From the NCBI GenBank assembly GCA_963791495.1, contig CAWBST010000023.1, positions 314,368 to 378,367 of the forward strand: a DNA stretch of 64,000 nt, read 5' to 3'. Under the pieces are notes generated by a model. That model worked only from the letters and a program-made list of their open reading frames with translations. It was not told the DNA's origin and searched no databases. Shown one piece after another: positions 28,804-38,860 of this stretch. Within the stretch, counting starts at the first letter, position 1. The number at the start of each line of letters is the position of its first letter. A program made the translations under genes and the position numbers. This stretch comes from JAMXLO01 sp963791495 (GTDB lineage Bacteria > Pseudomonadota > Alphaproteobacteria > Acetobacterales > Acetobacteraceae).

Positions 28804-29792
28804 TGGCGGCGCTTCCGCTTTCCCTTCTACGCGAGTTGCAGGCTGCTACTCCGGCCGCAGCGTGGAGCCTGCTCGCCTGCCATGCGCTCGAAGCTTGCGA
28901 AACGAACGGAACCGGCCTCTCGGCCGACACCGCGGCCAGAATCCGAGACGAGGCGCTGCGACCGCTGGACACGTGGCTGGCTGGCGCAGGCTGGGACCTC
29001 TGGTGCGAATTCGGCTCCGCTATGCCCCGGACCGCCGACCGCCTCGTTGAGTGGTGGGATGCGCTACCTACGGGCACGGGCGCCGCCGTTCTGATCCTGG
29101 ATGGGCTGTCTCTTCGGGAACTACCATTGTTGCGCGAGGCCGCAGCGGCAGGTGGCTTCGCAATCATCGCGGCCACGGCCACCGCCGCGGAGCTGCCGGG
29201 CGACACCAACACATTCGCCGCGGCGTTGGGCGTCAGTGCCCGCAACACGCTCGCCAACAACCATCCGCCAACCGCGTTCCGTCTCAAGGGTGCGTGCACC
29301 GAGGTCGCGGATCTGCCCTGGAAAGATTGCGCCGCGCTGATCAAGGCGGAACCGCGGTGGGTGTTTTGGCACGCATGGCCGGATACGCGTTTTCACGACG
29401 GCAGCACCTTCCAGACGCTGGCGCGAAATGCCGCGAACACCTTCGCTGACCCCGCATTCTGGGCCTTTCTGAAGCGTCTTGCCACCGGGCGCCGCCTGCT
29501 CGTCACCTCTGACCACGGCTACGCCCATATCGGTGGCTTTCAGGATACCGAGGGCGACGCAAGGGCTTGGCTACGGGCCGCATTTGGCGGCGGCCGTATA
29601 GCGTCGGATGGTGAACTCGGTCCGTGGGCTCCTCCCTTAGCGCTCGCTCTCGCAGGCCGGCAGGGGCGCGTCCGCATGCCACTCGGCCGACGGAAATGGC
29701 CAGTCCCTGGCGGCAATGCGGGCCTCGGGCACGGCGGACTTACCTTGCTCGAAGCGCTCTCCCCCTTCATCGAACTCCGACCTCAGGACTGA
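28803..29792 (+). CDS. pglZ: PglZ-domain protein (alkaline-phosphatase superfamily)
   Basis: A 329-residue PglZ homologue, a core BREX component whose fold belongs to the alkaline-phosphatase superfamily. Metal-site motifs are visible: VLILDGLSLRE with Asp100, and LLVTSDHGYAH with Asp237-His238. BREX PglZ proteins are usually much longer, so this is a short, nearly domain-only version. Start ATG 28803 overlaps the brxC stop (TGATG). The stop lies 4 bp before the methylase start, so expression is coupled. Confidence 0.83.
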   Translation: MAALPLSLLRELQAATPAAAWSLLACHALEACETNGTGLSADTAARIRDEALRPLDTWLAGAGWDLWCEFGSAMPRTADRLVEWWDALPTGTGAAVLILDGLSLRELPLLREAAAAGGFAIIAATATAAELPGDTNTFAAALGVSARNTLANNHPPTAFRLKGACTEVADLPWKDCAALIKAEPRWVFWHAWPDTRFHDGSTFQTLARNAANTFADPAFWAFLKRLATGRRLLVTSDHGYAHIGGFQDTEGDARAWLRAAFGGGRIASDGELGPWAPPLALALAGRQGRVRMPLGRRKWPVPGGNAGLGHGGLTLLEALSPFIELRPQD

Positions 29793-30366
29793 ACGCATGC
29801 CCCGTGATGGCGCCACCATCTCGCCCAAGGACAAGCTTGCGCAGGAGATCGCCAAGGCGGTCGGCGCAGGGCGCCCGATTTCGGTTGAGACGGTCGACTT
29901 CTCCGACCCCAATCGCCCGAAGACATGCATTGAGGTGGATTTCCCGATCCTGGCAATCAATCAGATCGCACAGATTGAGGGGAATGCAGGCAAGCCAATT
30001 TACCAAATGTCGAAGTGGTGGGCGCGGCGCCGTTCCTCAGTCTTCCGCGCCATGCTGCTGGCCAGCGCGATGAAGGCGCCAGAGGACCCGACGCATGCCG
30101 CGAAGGTTGTATGGGATGCCTACTACGCCAACCACCAGAAGAAGGGCGCCTTGAAGCACCTGCAGGTGGCAGACATCTTCATGGGCGGCGGTACCACACT
30201 GGTGGAGGGCTCCCGCCTTGGCATGCAGATGTCTGGTGTGGATCTGAACCCAGTTGCCTGGTTCGTCGTAAAGCAGGAATTCGCCAAGCCCGACCTGGAT
30301 GCTGTGAAGCGCTTGCTCGCCGATGTCGAGGCGGAGGTGAGACCGCAGATCATGCCCTTCTATGCC

Positions 30367-30373
30367 TGTGAGG
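30367..30373 (+). repeat. Target-site duplication of IS21-family element, left copy
   Basis: TGTGAGG immediately precedes the IS left end at 30374 and is repeated at 32906-32912 directly after its right end. Collapsing the two copies restores the methylase frame (YACEGPGGEKGV). Confidence 0.92.
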
Positions 30374-30564
30374 TGTCAATCGGCGTTGAATATTGACCCT
30401 CGATCGGCGTCCAAAATTGACCCCTCAGCGCGTCGGCTTGTGCCGGTAGTCCATAGGGGGGACCCGCGCGTCGCGGAGTGCCCGCAGCGAGGCTGACGCA
30501 GCGGCGCGCGGGGGGTTCCTGTGGACCCACCGGTGCAAGCCCTGGTGGCAGGGTGATGCGCGCG

Positions 30565-31299
30565 TCAGGCGCGGTTCTTGAAGCGCCAGCTCTCGTTGCC
30601 CGTCTCGACGATGTCGCAGTGGTGGGTGAGACGGTCGAGCAGTGCGGTGGTCATCTTTGGATCACCGAAGACGCTCGGCCATTCGCCGAAGGCGAGATTG
30701 GTGGTGACGATGACCGAGGTGCGCTCGTAGAGGCGGCTGACGGTGTGGAACAGCAGCTGCCCACCGGCCTGGGCGAACGGCAGATAGCCGAGCTCGTCGA
30801 GGACGACGAAGTCCAGACGGGTGAGATAATCGGCGAGCCGTCCCTGGCGGCCTGCTCGCCCCTCGGCCTCGAGCCGGTTGACCAGATCGACGGTGTTGAA
30901 GAAGCGTCCGCGCGAACCGGCTCGTATACAGCTGCGCGCGATGGCGATCGCCAGATGCGTCTTGCCGGTGCCGGTGCCGCCAACCAGGACGAGGTTGCGC
31001 TGCTGCGCGATGAAGTTGCCGCCGGCGAGATCGCGCACAAGATTCTCGTTGATCGGTGTTCCGTTGAAGGCAAATTCATCGACATCCTTGGCGAGCGGCA
31101 GCTTGGCGATGGTCAGCTGGTATCTGATCGAGCGCGCCTGCTTCTCGGAGATCTCGGCCTTGAGCAGATCGCCGACAAGCCGCTGCGGTTCGTGCTTGCG
31201 CTTGATCGCGGTGGCCAGCGTCTCGTCATAGGCGCCCTTCATGCCGAACAGCTTGAGTTCGCCCATCATGTCGAGGACTTCGGTTCGCTCCATGCTCAT
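30565..31299 (-). CDS. istB: IS21-family helper ATPase IstB
   Basis: A 244-residue AAA+ helper protein for IS21 transposition. Walker A is GGTGTGKTHLAIAIA and Walker B is FVVLDELGYLPFA; the end NESWRFKNRA is typical. ATG 31299 overlaps the istA TGA (ATGA), so it is translationally coupled. Confidence 0.95.
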   Translation of the reverse strand: MSMERTEVLDMMGELKLFGMKGAYDETLATAIKRKHEPQRLVGDLLKAEISEKQARSIRYQLTIAKLPLAKDVDEFAFNGTPINENLVRDLAGGNFIAQQRNLVLVGGTGTGKTHLAIAIARSCIRAGSRGRFFNTVDLVNRLEAEGRAGRQGRLADYLTRLDFVVLDELGYLPFAQAGGQLLFHTVSRLYERTSVIVTTNLAFGEWPSVFGDPKMTTALLDRLTHHCDIVETGNESWRFKNRA

Positions 31300-32792
31300 G
31301 CGCTCCTGAGTTGATCGTATCTGGCGCAATCGGCGACCGGCGCATGGCGCAGCGTCAGCGCATCCGGCGTGAGGATGCTGGCCGCCGGACCCGGATCGCG
31401 GTGCCGCGTGAGGATGTTGATGATCACATCGGATGAGTGGACGCCCTCGGACATCGCCTGCGCGCAGGCAGCCTCAACCGCCGGCAATCCATCGGTCAGC
31501 ACGGTGGCCAGGATGGCGACCATCTGGCGATCGCCATCATCGGACCCGGCGAGCTTGCGCCGCACCCGCTCCAGCGCCGCCGGCAGCACCCAGTCCCTGA
31601 ACGGCGCGCCGTTGCGCAGCGCGCCCGGCTTGCGGGCCAGGACCGGCACGTAATGCCACGGGTCGTAAATCGTCTCGCCTCGACCGTAGCTGCGGCGGTG
31701 TTCCGCGACGATGCGGCCATCCTGGCGGATGACGATCCGATCGGCGTAGGCATGGATCTCGACTGGCCGGCCGACCGCGCTGGCGTTCACCGAGTATTTG
31801 TTGTTGTCGAAGCGCACCAGGCAGGTCTTCGACACCGAGGCTGGCAGCGCGTGGAATCCATCAAAGCGACCACGATAGGCGACCAGCTTCGGCCGTTCCT
31901 CCTCGAACATGTCCCACACGGTCTGCTCGGGACGTTCCGGATGCGGATGCGCCTTGGCGTAGGCGATGCATTTATCCGTCAGCCAGGCGTTCAGTTCGTC
32001 GTAGGTCTTGAACCGCAGCCTCGGGGTGAAGAAGCGTTCGCGCACCAGGCCAACCTGGTTCTCCACCTGCCCCTTCTCCCAGCCTGATGCCGGTGTGCAG
32101 GCAACAGGATCCACCAGATGATGGGCGCACATCTGCAGGAAGCGGCGATTGTATTGCCGGTCCTTGCCAATGAAGATCGTCTCAACCGCCGTCTTCATGT
32201 TGTCGTAGATGCCGCGTGTGCAGGCGCCCTTGAACAGCGCAAAGGCGCGCTCGTGCGCATCGAACACCATCTCCTGCGTCTCGCGCGGATAGGCACGAAT
32301 GAACATCATGCGGCTGTGGCACAGGCGGACATGCGCGACTTTGACCGTCACCGTCACGCCGCTCAGAACGACAATCTCGTGGCTCCAGTCGAACTGGTAA
32401 GCCTCGCCAGGCGCAAACGACAGTGGCACATAAGCCGCCGCCGTCTGCCCCGCGTGCGCCCGGTTCCAGCTCCGGGCGTAGCGCCGGACGGCGTCGTAGC
32501 CGCCGTCGTAGCCCAGCGCCCGCAGTTCTTCGAATATCCGGATCAATGTCAGCCGCTCGCGCGCCGTGCTCTCCACGTTCGTGGTCAGCAGCCGGTCGAT
32601 CTCGGCCTTCCAGCGGCCCAGCTTGGGGCGGGGCTGAACCTCCCGCTCATAGGAGAATGACGTCTCCCCTGACCGAAGCACCTTGCGAACCGTGTTGCGC
32701 GATACGTTCAGGTCGCGCGCGATCTCCTTGATCGACTTGCCCTTGACCAAATGCTCGCGTCGTATCCGGCCGATCGTCTCCACAACCAGCAT
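31296..32792 (-). CDS. istA: IS21-family transposase IstA
   Basis: A 498-residue DDE transposase. N-terminal HTH (KSIKEIARDLNVSRNTVRKV), rve core with first Asp in YQFDWSHEIVVLSG, second Asp in GIYDNMKTAVETI, and the Glu in GWEKGQVENQVGLVRERFF. ATG 32792 (MLVVETIGRIRREH) is preferred because IstA proteins normally begin this way; an ATG seven codons upstream is an alternative. The protein appears complete. Confidence 0.95.
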   Translation of the reverse strand: MLVVETIGRIRREHLVKGKSIKEIARDLNVSRNTVRKVLRSGETSFSYEREVQPRPKLGRWKAEIDRLLTTNVESTARERLTLIRIFEELRALGYDGGYDAVRRYARSWNRAHAGQTAAAYVPLSFAPGEAYQFDWSHEIVVLSGVTVTVKVAHVRLCHSRMMFIRAYPRETQEMVFDAHERAFALFKGACTRGIYDNMKTAVETIFIGKDRQYNRRFLQMCAHHLVDPVACTPASGWEKGQVENQVGLVRERFFTPRLRFKTYDELNAWLTDKCIAYAKAHPHPERPEQTVWDMFEEERPKLVAYRGRFDGFHALPASVSKTCLVRFDNNKYSVNASAVGRPVEIHAYADRIVIRQDGRIVAEHRRSYGRGETIYDPWHYVPVLARKPGALRNGAPFRDWVLPAALERVRRKLAGSDDGDRQMVAILATVLTDGLPAVEAACAQAMSEGVHSSDVIINILTRHRDPGPAASILTPDALTLRHAPVADCARYDQLRSA

Positions 32793-32905
32793 CCCCCACC
32801 GCCCACTTCTCATCGAAGCAGGCAGACCACAGGCCAGATTTCAGGGGGTCAATTTTGCACGCCGATCCCCCGGCTCAGGGGGTCAAAATTGCACGCCGAA
32901 ACACA

Positions 32906-32912
32906 TGTGAGG
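32906..32912 (+). repeat. Target-site duplication of IS21-family element, right copy
   Basis: TGTGAGG, second copy, directly followed by the resumed methylase coding sequence at 32913. Confidence 0.92.
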
Positions 32913-35585
32913 GACCAGGCGGCGAGAAGGGTGTCTGGACGCGGTCAGCCGACAAAGAGGTGATGGACCCTGACTTCGACCCACTGATGCTGACACCGGA
33001 GGAACGGAAGAAGTATTCGTATTCAGGGCCGGAGGCGATTTATACGTTCTGGGCCAAGCACGGCCCCTGTCAGGTTACCGGCTGTGGCCACCGCACACCT
33101 ATCATGTCCAGCAATGTGATGGCGGTGAAGACGCTGACGGTAAAGCGTTGGGCGCACGCGTGCCAGGCGTGCAGCAAACCCTTCGATATCGAAAGCGAGC
33201 AGGCGCGCATGGCGCCGGATGCGCCACTGGTGCTAGCTCCGGGCGAACGCGTCTTCGCGATGCCGGACAGAGCTGGTCGGGTGACCTGTCCGCATTGCGG
33301 GCATGCAGAGCAGGTGAAGCTGGTAGGCAAGGGCGAACGCAAGAAGATTGAGCTATCGCTTCTGGTGCATCCTTCATGGCTAGCGGGCGCGCCCAAGGCT
33401 GATGCAAGCGGACTGCTCTACGGTGGTTCGGCCCAGGATGATGTAGAAGGCACGGTACTTTGGAATACAGTGCGCGCCGCAACCATACAACTCTTGGAGG
33501 TGCGGGGCCCGCTGCCTGAAAACATCATCTGTCCGGAAACGGGTGATGTGATCCCGACAGGGAAGGCTGGAGGCACCGTGCCACGCCGATCGGCCTATGC
33601 GTGCTCGGCCTGCGGCACGGTGCAAGATATCCTGACTACAGTGAAGGCGTCCGGAAAAACCGGCCCAATGGCAGGCTATGCGGAGCAAGGCTTTTCGCCG
33701 AATCTTTGCCAGGGGAAGCTCCGCTTACAATGGACGGTTCTTCATGGCATTCGGTGCTCTTTCCGCAAGACGCTATGATGCGGCCTGCGTTGAGTGGGAA
33801 CGGCGCAAGAACGCAGATCTTGCAGATTGGTGGCCCCGATCAGAGCTTCCGTATGGTTTCATGACACACCATCAACAAGGTGGCGTACCGAACCATGGAC
33901 ACACTCACTGGTGGACCATGTTCAACCCTCGGCAGTTGCTAGTCCATGCGTCCTTGTTCCGGTCGATAATGACTGTCGGGGTGCATGATGCACTAGTAAG
34001 GGAGTTTGTTCTCGGTGCCTTTCAACAATATCTCAGAACTCAAAATATGTTTTGTATATGGGATATTGGTTACGACAAACTTGTTCCTCACATGGGTAAC
34101 AATAACTATCATCCAAAGGCGACACCCGTCGAAAATTGTGTATTCGGGGCTCTTGGGCGCGGCAATTGGACGTCATGTGTTGAAGCAATTCTCCAAGGAG
34201 CCGAATGGGCGGCTGCCCCTTGGGAACCTGTGGCTACACAGGAGCTCCAGAGGAGCCATCCAGATTTGGCAGCAGGCTTGCAGGGTAAGAGTCAAAAGGT
34301 CAGCCCCAACGATGCAATGAACGGCGCTGTAATCGCGCAAGGCTCAGCTACTGAGCTCGCCGAGCAACACCCTGCGTCGCTCGATCTTGTCATCACCGAT
34401 CCCCCCTTCGGGGGGCTGCTGCATTATTCCGAGCTCTCAGATTTTTTTTACGTCTGGCTGCGCCTTGCACTGAAGCATCACTATCCCCGAGAATTTCTCC
34501 CCGACCATACGCCGAAGACGTTGGAAGCAGTCGCAAACCGAGCCCGACAACCAGACCCAGGCGAAGCCGATGCTTTCTACCAGCGCCTGCTGACCCAGTC
34601 ATGGTGGGAGGCAGAACGTGTGCTTAAGCCGGGTGGTATCCTTGCCTTCACGTTCCATCATAGCGAGGACGAGCCGTGGGTCGCGGTACTGAGAATCCCT
34701 GTTTGACGCGGGCTTCTACCTAGAGGCCACCTATCCAATTCGATCCGATGAGACAAAAGGCGAAGGCTCCAAGCCTGGCACTTTCGGCTCACAGCAGATA
34801 GAATTTGATATCATCCACGTTTGCCGTAAGCGCACGGAGGCACCCAAGCCGGTCTCATGGGCGCGAATGCGACGCGAAGTGTTGACGGACGTACGGCAAT
34901 TGCAAGGCCTGCTGGAAGCCCATGCTAGAGAGGGCCTGCCAGTAGCCGACCTCGCTGTCATCCGTCGTGGCAAGGCGCTTGAATATTTCTCCAGGCACTA
35001 TGGCCAAGTTTTCAAGAACGAGGACGAAGTCATCAGCGTCAAAGAGGCCATTCTTGGCATAAACCAAATTCTCGATGAGGGTGCCACCAGCGCCGATATA
35101 CCACCCGTAGATGCTGAGCCTTATACTCGCCAGTTCCTTCGTATATTCCTCGCGGCACCAGAACAGAAGCGAGATCAGATGCAGAAATTCCTTCGCGGCA
35201 CTGGAAGCGGCCCGGACGAGTTTCAGACGCGTGGCTGGTGCACTGAGACGGCGAAAATTTATCACCTCACCCCCCCGCTGGAGATCGCCCGCGCCTGGCA
35301 CAGCCGGCATAAGCGCAATCTGGAGAGTGACTACGACCAGGCGATGGTGCTGATCGGTGCCTGCCACCCGGGTAGCGCACTTGATGCGAATGACACATTG
35401 CGCAACCCAAACTTCAAGCCGCATCCCGCCTTGCGGCCGCTGTTAGAATGGTTCGAGCAGCGGGGCCATACGCCAGGCATGCGGGATGCGTCGAAGCTGG
35501 CCAAACTGCGCTTCGATGCATGGCAGAAGGCACAGCCGCAGAAGCCGCCAACTGCGCAGATGTCGCTCTTCGAGGATAGGTAATC

Positions 35586-36089
35586 ATGCCAATCGCCGAG
35601 GCATGGGCGCGCCGTGGCCTGACCCTCCTTTGGGAAGCAGAAGCACTGCGCGACCTCGCGTTGCCGGCGGAGGTGCGGCCGCTGCGGAGCCTGTTTGGCA
35701 GCCACAGCGACTGGCCGGAGCAACTGCAGAGCAACGGCGGCCGTACGCTGATCGCCGCGGGTCTCGAAGCTACGCTGGACTGCCTTTCACAGGCTGACGC
35801 GGAGCAATGGTTGGAACAGGACCTACGCGACTTGGTTCTGGGTTTCCAGGATGCCTATCAGGGCGGGTGCGCATTGGTTTTTTGGCTGCCGAGCGGCCGC
35901 GAACGAATCAAGCACGACGCACCGGGCGATGCGTGGCTTTGGGCTACGCCAGGCGACACGCCGTTGCCGCTGGGGAGACTGCTGTTCTCCGGCGCAGAGC
36001 GAGAGGTGCAGCGTCTCTGGCCGCCTAATCTACGTGGACCGAAGGACGATAGCAACCTAATCGGCCTGCATCTCACGCGGCTTTCCTGA
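35586..36089 (+). CDS. Unrecognised BREX-operon protein (167 aa)
   Basis: A 167-residue soluble protein encoded between the methylase (stop 35583, 2 bp away) and the helicase (TGATG overlap at 36087-36091), so it is an integral part of the operon. Visible parts: an N-terminal helical stretch (MPIAEAWARRGLTLLWEAEA), a middle helix (WLEQDLRDLVLGFQDAYQGG), a hydrophobic strand ALVFWLPSGRERIKHDAPGD, and Trp-rich WLWATPGD. No P-loop is visible. In size and position it could stand in for BrxF or BrxB/BrxA-type small subunits, but I cannot assign it to any of them. Confidence 0.7.
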   Translation: MPIAEAWARRGLTLLWEAEALRDLALPAEVRPLRSLFGSHSDWPEQLQSNGGRTLIAAGLEATLDCLSQADAEQWLEQDLRDLVLGFQDAYQGGCALVFWLPSGRERIKHDAPGDAWLWATPGDTPLPLGRLLFSGAEREVQRLWPPNLRGPKDDSNLIGLHLTRLS

Positions 36090-38860
36090 TGAGTGAGACG
36101 CTGGAGATGCCGCCAGGTACGCGTGTAACGCACGCTGATCTCGGCGATGGCGTGGTACTGGAGACTTCGCGGGACGGGTACGTCCGAGCCTTCTTCGGCG
36201 CTGGGGAACGACGCGTCCCACTGGCGGCGTTACGCGCCACGCTGTCCCGTACCGACCGCATGCTGGATAATGTGGCCGGCACACCGGAGCGGCTCCGTGC
36301 GATTCGACTGACCCTCCAGGCGCATATGCTGCCACTGATGGAAAGCGCTGCGGCGTTGACTTCAGCGCGGATCGATCTGTTGCCGCACCAGATAGTGCTG
36401 ACGCACCGGGTGGCGACCGCGAGCCCGCGGCGCTTCTTGATCGCCGATGAGGTAGGCCTCGGCAAGACCGTTGAGACAGCACTGATCCTTCGCGAATTGG
36501 CGAGCCGAGGTGAACTGGAGCGCGCACTGATGGTCGTGCCCGCCGGTTTGGTGAACAACTGGCACCGTGAACTGAACGAAGTGTTCGGTCTGGATTTCGA
36601 GGTATTCGGTCGCGAGGGCGATGTGACGGACCGCAAGTCCAATGCGTTCGCCAAGCACGACCGCCTGATCGCCAGCATCGACACATTGAAGCGTCCGGCG
36701 CGCGTGAAACGCCTGCTGGAGGCGCCGCGCTGGGATCTGGTCGTGTTCGACGAAGCGCATCACCTGACAGCGGTGCAGGAAGGCCGGCGGGTTCGCAAGA
36801 CCGAGAACTACAAACTGGCAGAAGCCCTGAAGGGCCACACGCGCGATTTGCTGCTGCTGTCTGCGACACCCCACCAGGGGCTCCATTTCCCGTTCTGGAT
36901 GTTGGTGCAATTGCTCAACCCTACGCTGTTCCGCAGCGTCGATGAGATGATTGTACAGCGGCACCGGCTCTCATCCACAGTGTTCCGCCGGACCAAAGCC
37001 GATGCTTGCCGTCCAGATGGCTCACCTCTATTTGCCAGGAGATGGGTCCATACCGAATCGTTCGTGATGTCAGAAGCCGAACGCCGGTTCTACGAGGCGT
37101 TGCAACGCTACTTGCAAGACGGCTTCGACTTGGCGAAGCGCCAGGGTGGGAAGGGCAGCGCACTCGGTTTCCTGATGGCGATCTTCCAGAAGATCGCTGC
37201 GTCGAGCTTCGCAGCAGTACGGAGGACGCTACGTCGCCGTATGCTTGCGCTGACTATCCACGAGGCAGTGCTGCGCGACCGTGCACTCGACATTGATCGA
37301 CGCGAAGCGCTCTACACCGAGGCACGGGGGCTAATACACGAAGAATATGGGTGTGCTGCTGACGCAGTTGGCCGGGGCCAGGTGGATCAGATTCTAGCAG
37401 ACCTGAAACTCAAGCTCGTGCGTCGGCTCGACGAGGACGAGGAGACATTGGCTGCGGCGATCGACCCTTACGGCGATGAGGTCTCCGCGCAGTCCGCGGA
37501 GGACATCGCAAGTCTGGCAGTATCGGTTCACTTGCCGGAGGAGAGGCATCGTATATCGGAGATGCTGGCAACCTTCCCGCAAGGACGCGAGACCAAGGTC
37601 GAGAAGCTGCTGGCCGGTCTGGGTGTGCTGTGGCGGCAGAATTCTCACGAGAAGGTTGTCATCTTCGCAACCTACCTCGGCACGGTGGAGCAGATCGCCA
37701 AGGACATCGAGGCCGTCTACCCGGGGCAAGGTGTCGCAGTTCTACGCGGAGGCGATCACGGCGCGAAGTTAGCGGCGGAGCGACGGTTTCGACAGAAGGA
37801 CGGCCCGCGCGTGCTGGTCTGCACAGCCGCGGGACGTGAGGGGATCAATCTTCAGTTCGCCCGGGTGCTATTCAATTTCGACCTTCCGTGGAATCCAATG
37901 GATGTGGAACAGCGGATCGGACGCATCCACCGCTACGGGCAACGAGACACTGCGCAGGTCTACAACCTGATCCTCTCGGACACGATCGAGGGCCGCATTT
38001 TCCTGATGCTGGACCAGAAACTGGTTGAGATTGCACGCGCCCTCGGCAAGGTCGACGAGGCCGGCAACGTCGCCGAGGATCTACGCGCCCAGGTGCTCGG
38101 CCAGCTATCAGAACGTCTGAATTACGATCGACTATATCAGGCTGCGTTGTCCGATCCGGAGCTACAAAGGACGCAGATCGAACTCGACGCCGCACTGGCG
38201 AACGCCAGCGAGGCTCGGCAGGTTGTGTTCGAACTGTTCCAGGATTTGGAAGGTTTCAGTATCGAGGACTACAGACCTTTTTCCGATCTAGCCGGCAGCG
38301 TTGAACGACTCCATGGCTTTCTGGGCACCGCCGTCGCGGAGCAGGACTGGAAACTCGGCAAGGCGGCTGACGGGCTTTTCGAGGTGAGCGATCAAAGCGG
38401 AGCTATTGTCGCGCGATTTACGGATGACCGCGACCGCGCCATGGCAACAGATGGGCTGGCGCTGCTCGGCTTGGATTACCCCTTGGTTACAAAGCAACTT
38501 GCGAAATGGCGCGCGACACCCCCAGAGCGCCTCGGCGCCTGCGTGCAGCCTGAAGGTGACGAGCGGGCTGTTGTATGCTGGTGGTTCGTCGAGGCAGCGA
38601 CACCGCAAGGTGAGCGGAAGACTCAGGTGCTCGCCCTAGCCGCCACGGAAGCTGGAAGGCGAGCCATGATGTTGGAGCGGCTTGCAGAGCGGCTCCTCGA
38701 CCGATCTCCCAGCGCTGGGTTCCTGGATGTCCCAAATCGTCACCGACTAATGACTGAAGCCATCGAACCTGCCTTGCATCGGGAACTAGATCATCGTGGG
38801 TTACTAGCCGCAGGCGGATCCATAGCGACCGAGTTGCTTGCCTGGCTCGAAGTTGGGTGA
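36089..38860 (+). CDS. brxHII: SNF2-family helicase (BrxHII/DrmD-like)
   Basis: A 923-residue SNF2/RapA-type ATPase. Motif I is DEVGLGKT (residues 120-127), motif II DEAH (221-224), motif III LLLLSATPHQG. The C-terminal RecA lobe has VIFATYLGTVEQIAKDIEA, CTAAGREGINLQFA and the motif VI region QRIGRIHRYGQRD. SNF2 helicases of this type occur in BREX type 3 and 5 (brxHII) and in DISARM (drmD). The frame is intact and it is the last gene of the operon. It could remain functional even though the methylase is disrupted. Confidence 0.88.
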   Translation: MSETLEMPPGTRVTHADLGDGVVLETSRDGYVRAFFGAGERRVPLAALRATLSRTDRMLDNVAGTPERLRAIRLTLQAHMLPLMESAAALTSARIDLLPHQIVLTHRVATASPRRFLIADEVGLGKTVETALILRELASRGELERALMVVPAGLVNNWHRELNEVFGLDFEVFGREGDVTDRKSNAFAKHDRLIASIDTLKRPARVKRLLEAPRWDLVVFDEAHHLTAVQEGRRVRKTENYKLAEALKGHTRDLLLLSATPHQGLHFPFWMLVQLLNPTLFRSVDEMIVQRHRLSSTVFRRTKADACRPDGSPLFARRWVHTESFVMSEAERRFYEALQRYLQDGFDLAKRQGGKGSALGFLMAIFQKIAASSFAAVRRTLRRRMLALTIHEAVLRDRALDIDRREALYTEARGLIHEEYGCAADAVGRGQVDQILADLKLKLVRRLDEDEETLAAAIDPYGDEVSAQSAEDIASLAVSVHLPEERHRISEMLATFPQGRETKVEKLLAGLGVLWRQNSHEKVVIFATYLGTVEQIAKDIEAVYPGQGVAVLRGGDHGAKLAAERRFRQKDGPRVLVCTAAGREGINLQFARVLFNFDLPWNPMDVEQRIGRIHRYGQRDTAQVYNLILSDTIEGRIFLMLDQKLVEIARALGKVDEAGNVAEDLRAQVLGQLSERLNYDRLYQAALSDPELQRTQIELDAALANASEARQVVFELFQDLEGFSIEDYRPFSDLAGSVERLHGFLGTAVAEQDWKLGKAADGLFEVSDQSGAIVARFTDDRDRAMATDGLALLGLDYPLVTKQLAKWRATPPERLGACVQPEGDERAVVCWWFVEAATPQGERKTQVLALAATEAGRRAMMLERLAERLLDRSPSAGFLDVPNRHRLMTEAIEPALHRELDHRGLLAAGGSIATELLAWLEVG

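Larger units (their letters stand above)
30374..32905. mobile_element. IS21-family insertion sequence inside the methylase gene
   Basis: A 2532-bp element carrying istA and istB on the minus strand. The left end starts TGTCAATCGGCG; the right end read inwards starts TGTGTTTCGGCG. Both are followed by AAT-TTGACCC-type terminal sequence, and further TTGACCCC repeats occur near both ends, as usual for IS21 multiple terminal repeats. Flanked by the 7-bp duplication TGTGAGG. Structure is intact. Confidence 0.93.
29797..35583 (+). pseudogene. pglXI: DUF1156 adenine-type DNA methylase (PglXI-like), split by IS21 and frameshifts
   Basis: BREX-type DNA methylase of the DUF1156/COG1743 kind. First segment 29797-30373 has the DUF1156 core (EVDFPILAINQIAQIEGNAG, KPIYQMSKWWARRRSSVFRA) and SAM motif I DIFMGGGTTLVEGS. 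An IS21-family element (30374-32905) interrupts it; the coding continues exactly in frame at 32913. The middle has Zn-ribbon cysteines (CQACSKPF, CPHCGHAEQ, CSACGT). Motif IV TDPPFGGLLHYSELSDFFYV is at about 34397. Further single-base shifts lie at about 33700-33735 and 34691. The reconstructed protein is about 1081 residues. It is inactive while the IS is present, so self-DNA marking by this operon should be lost. Confidence 0.85.
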
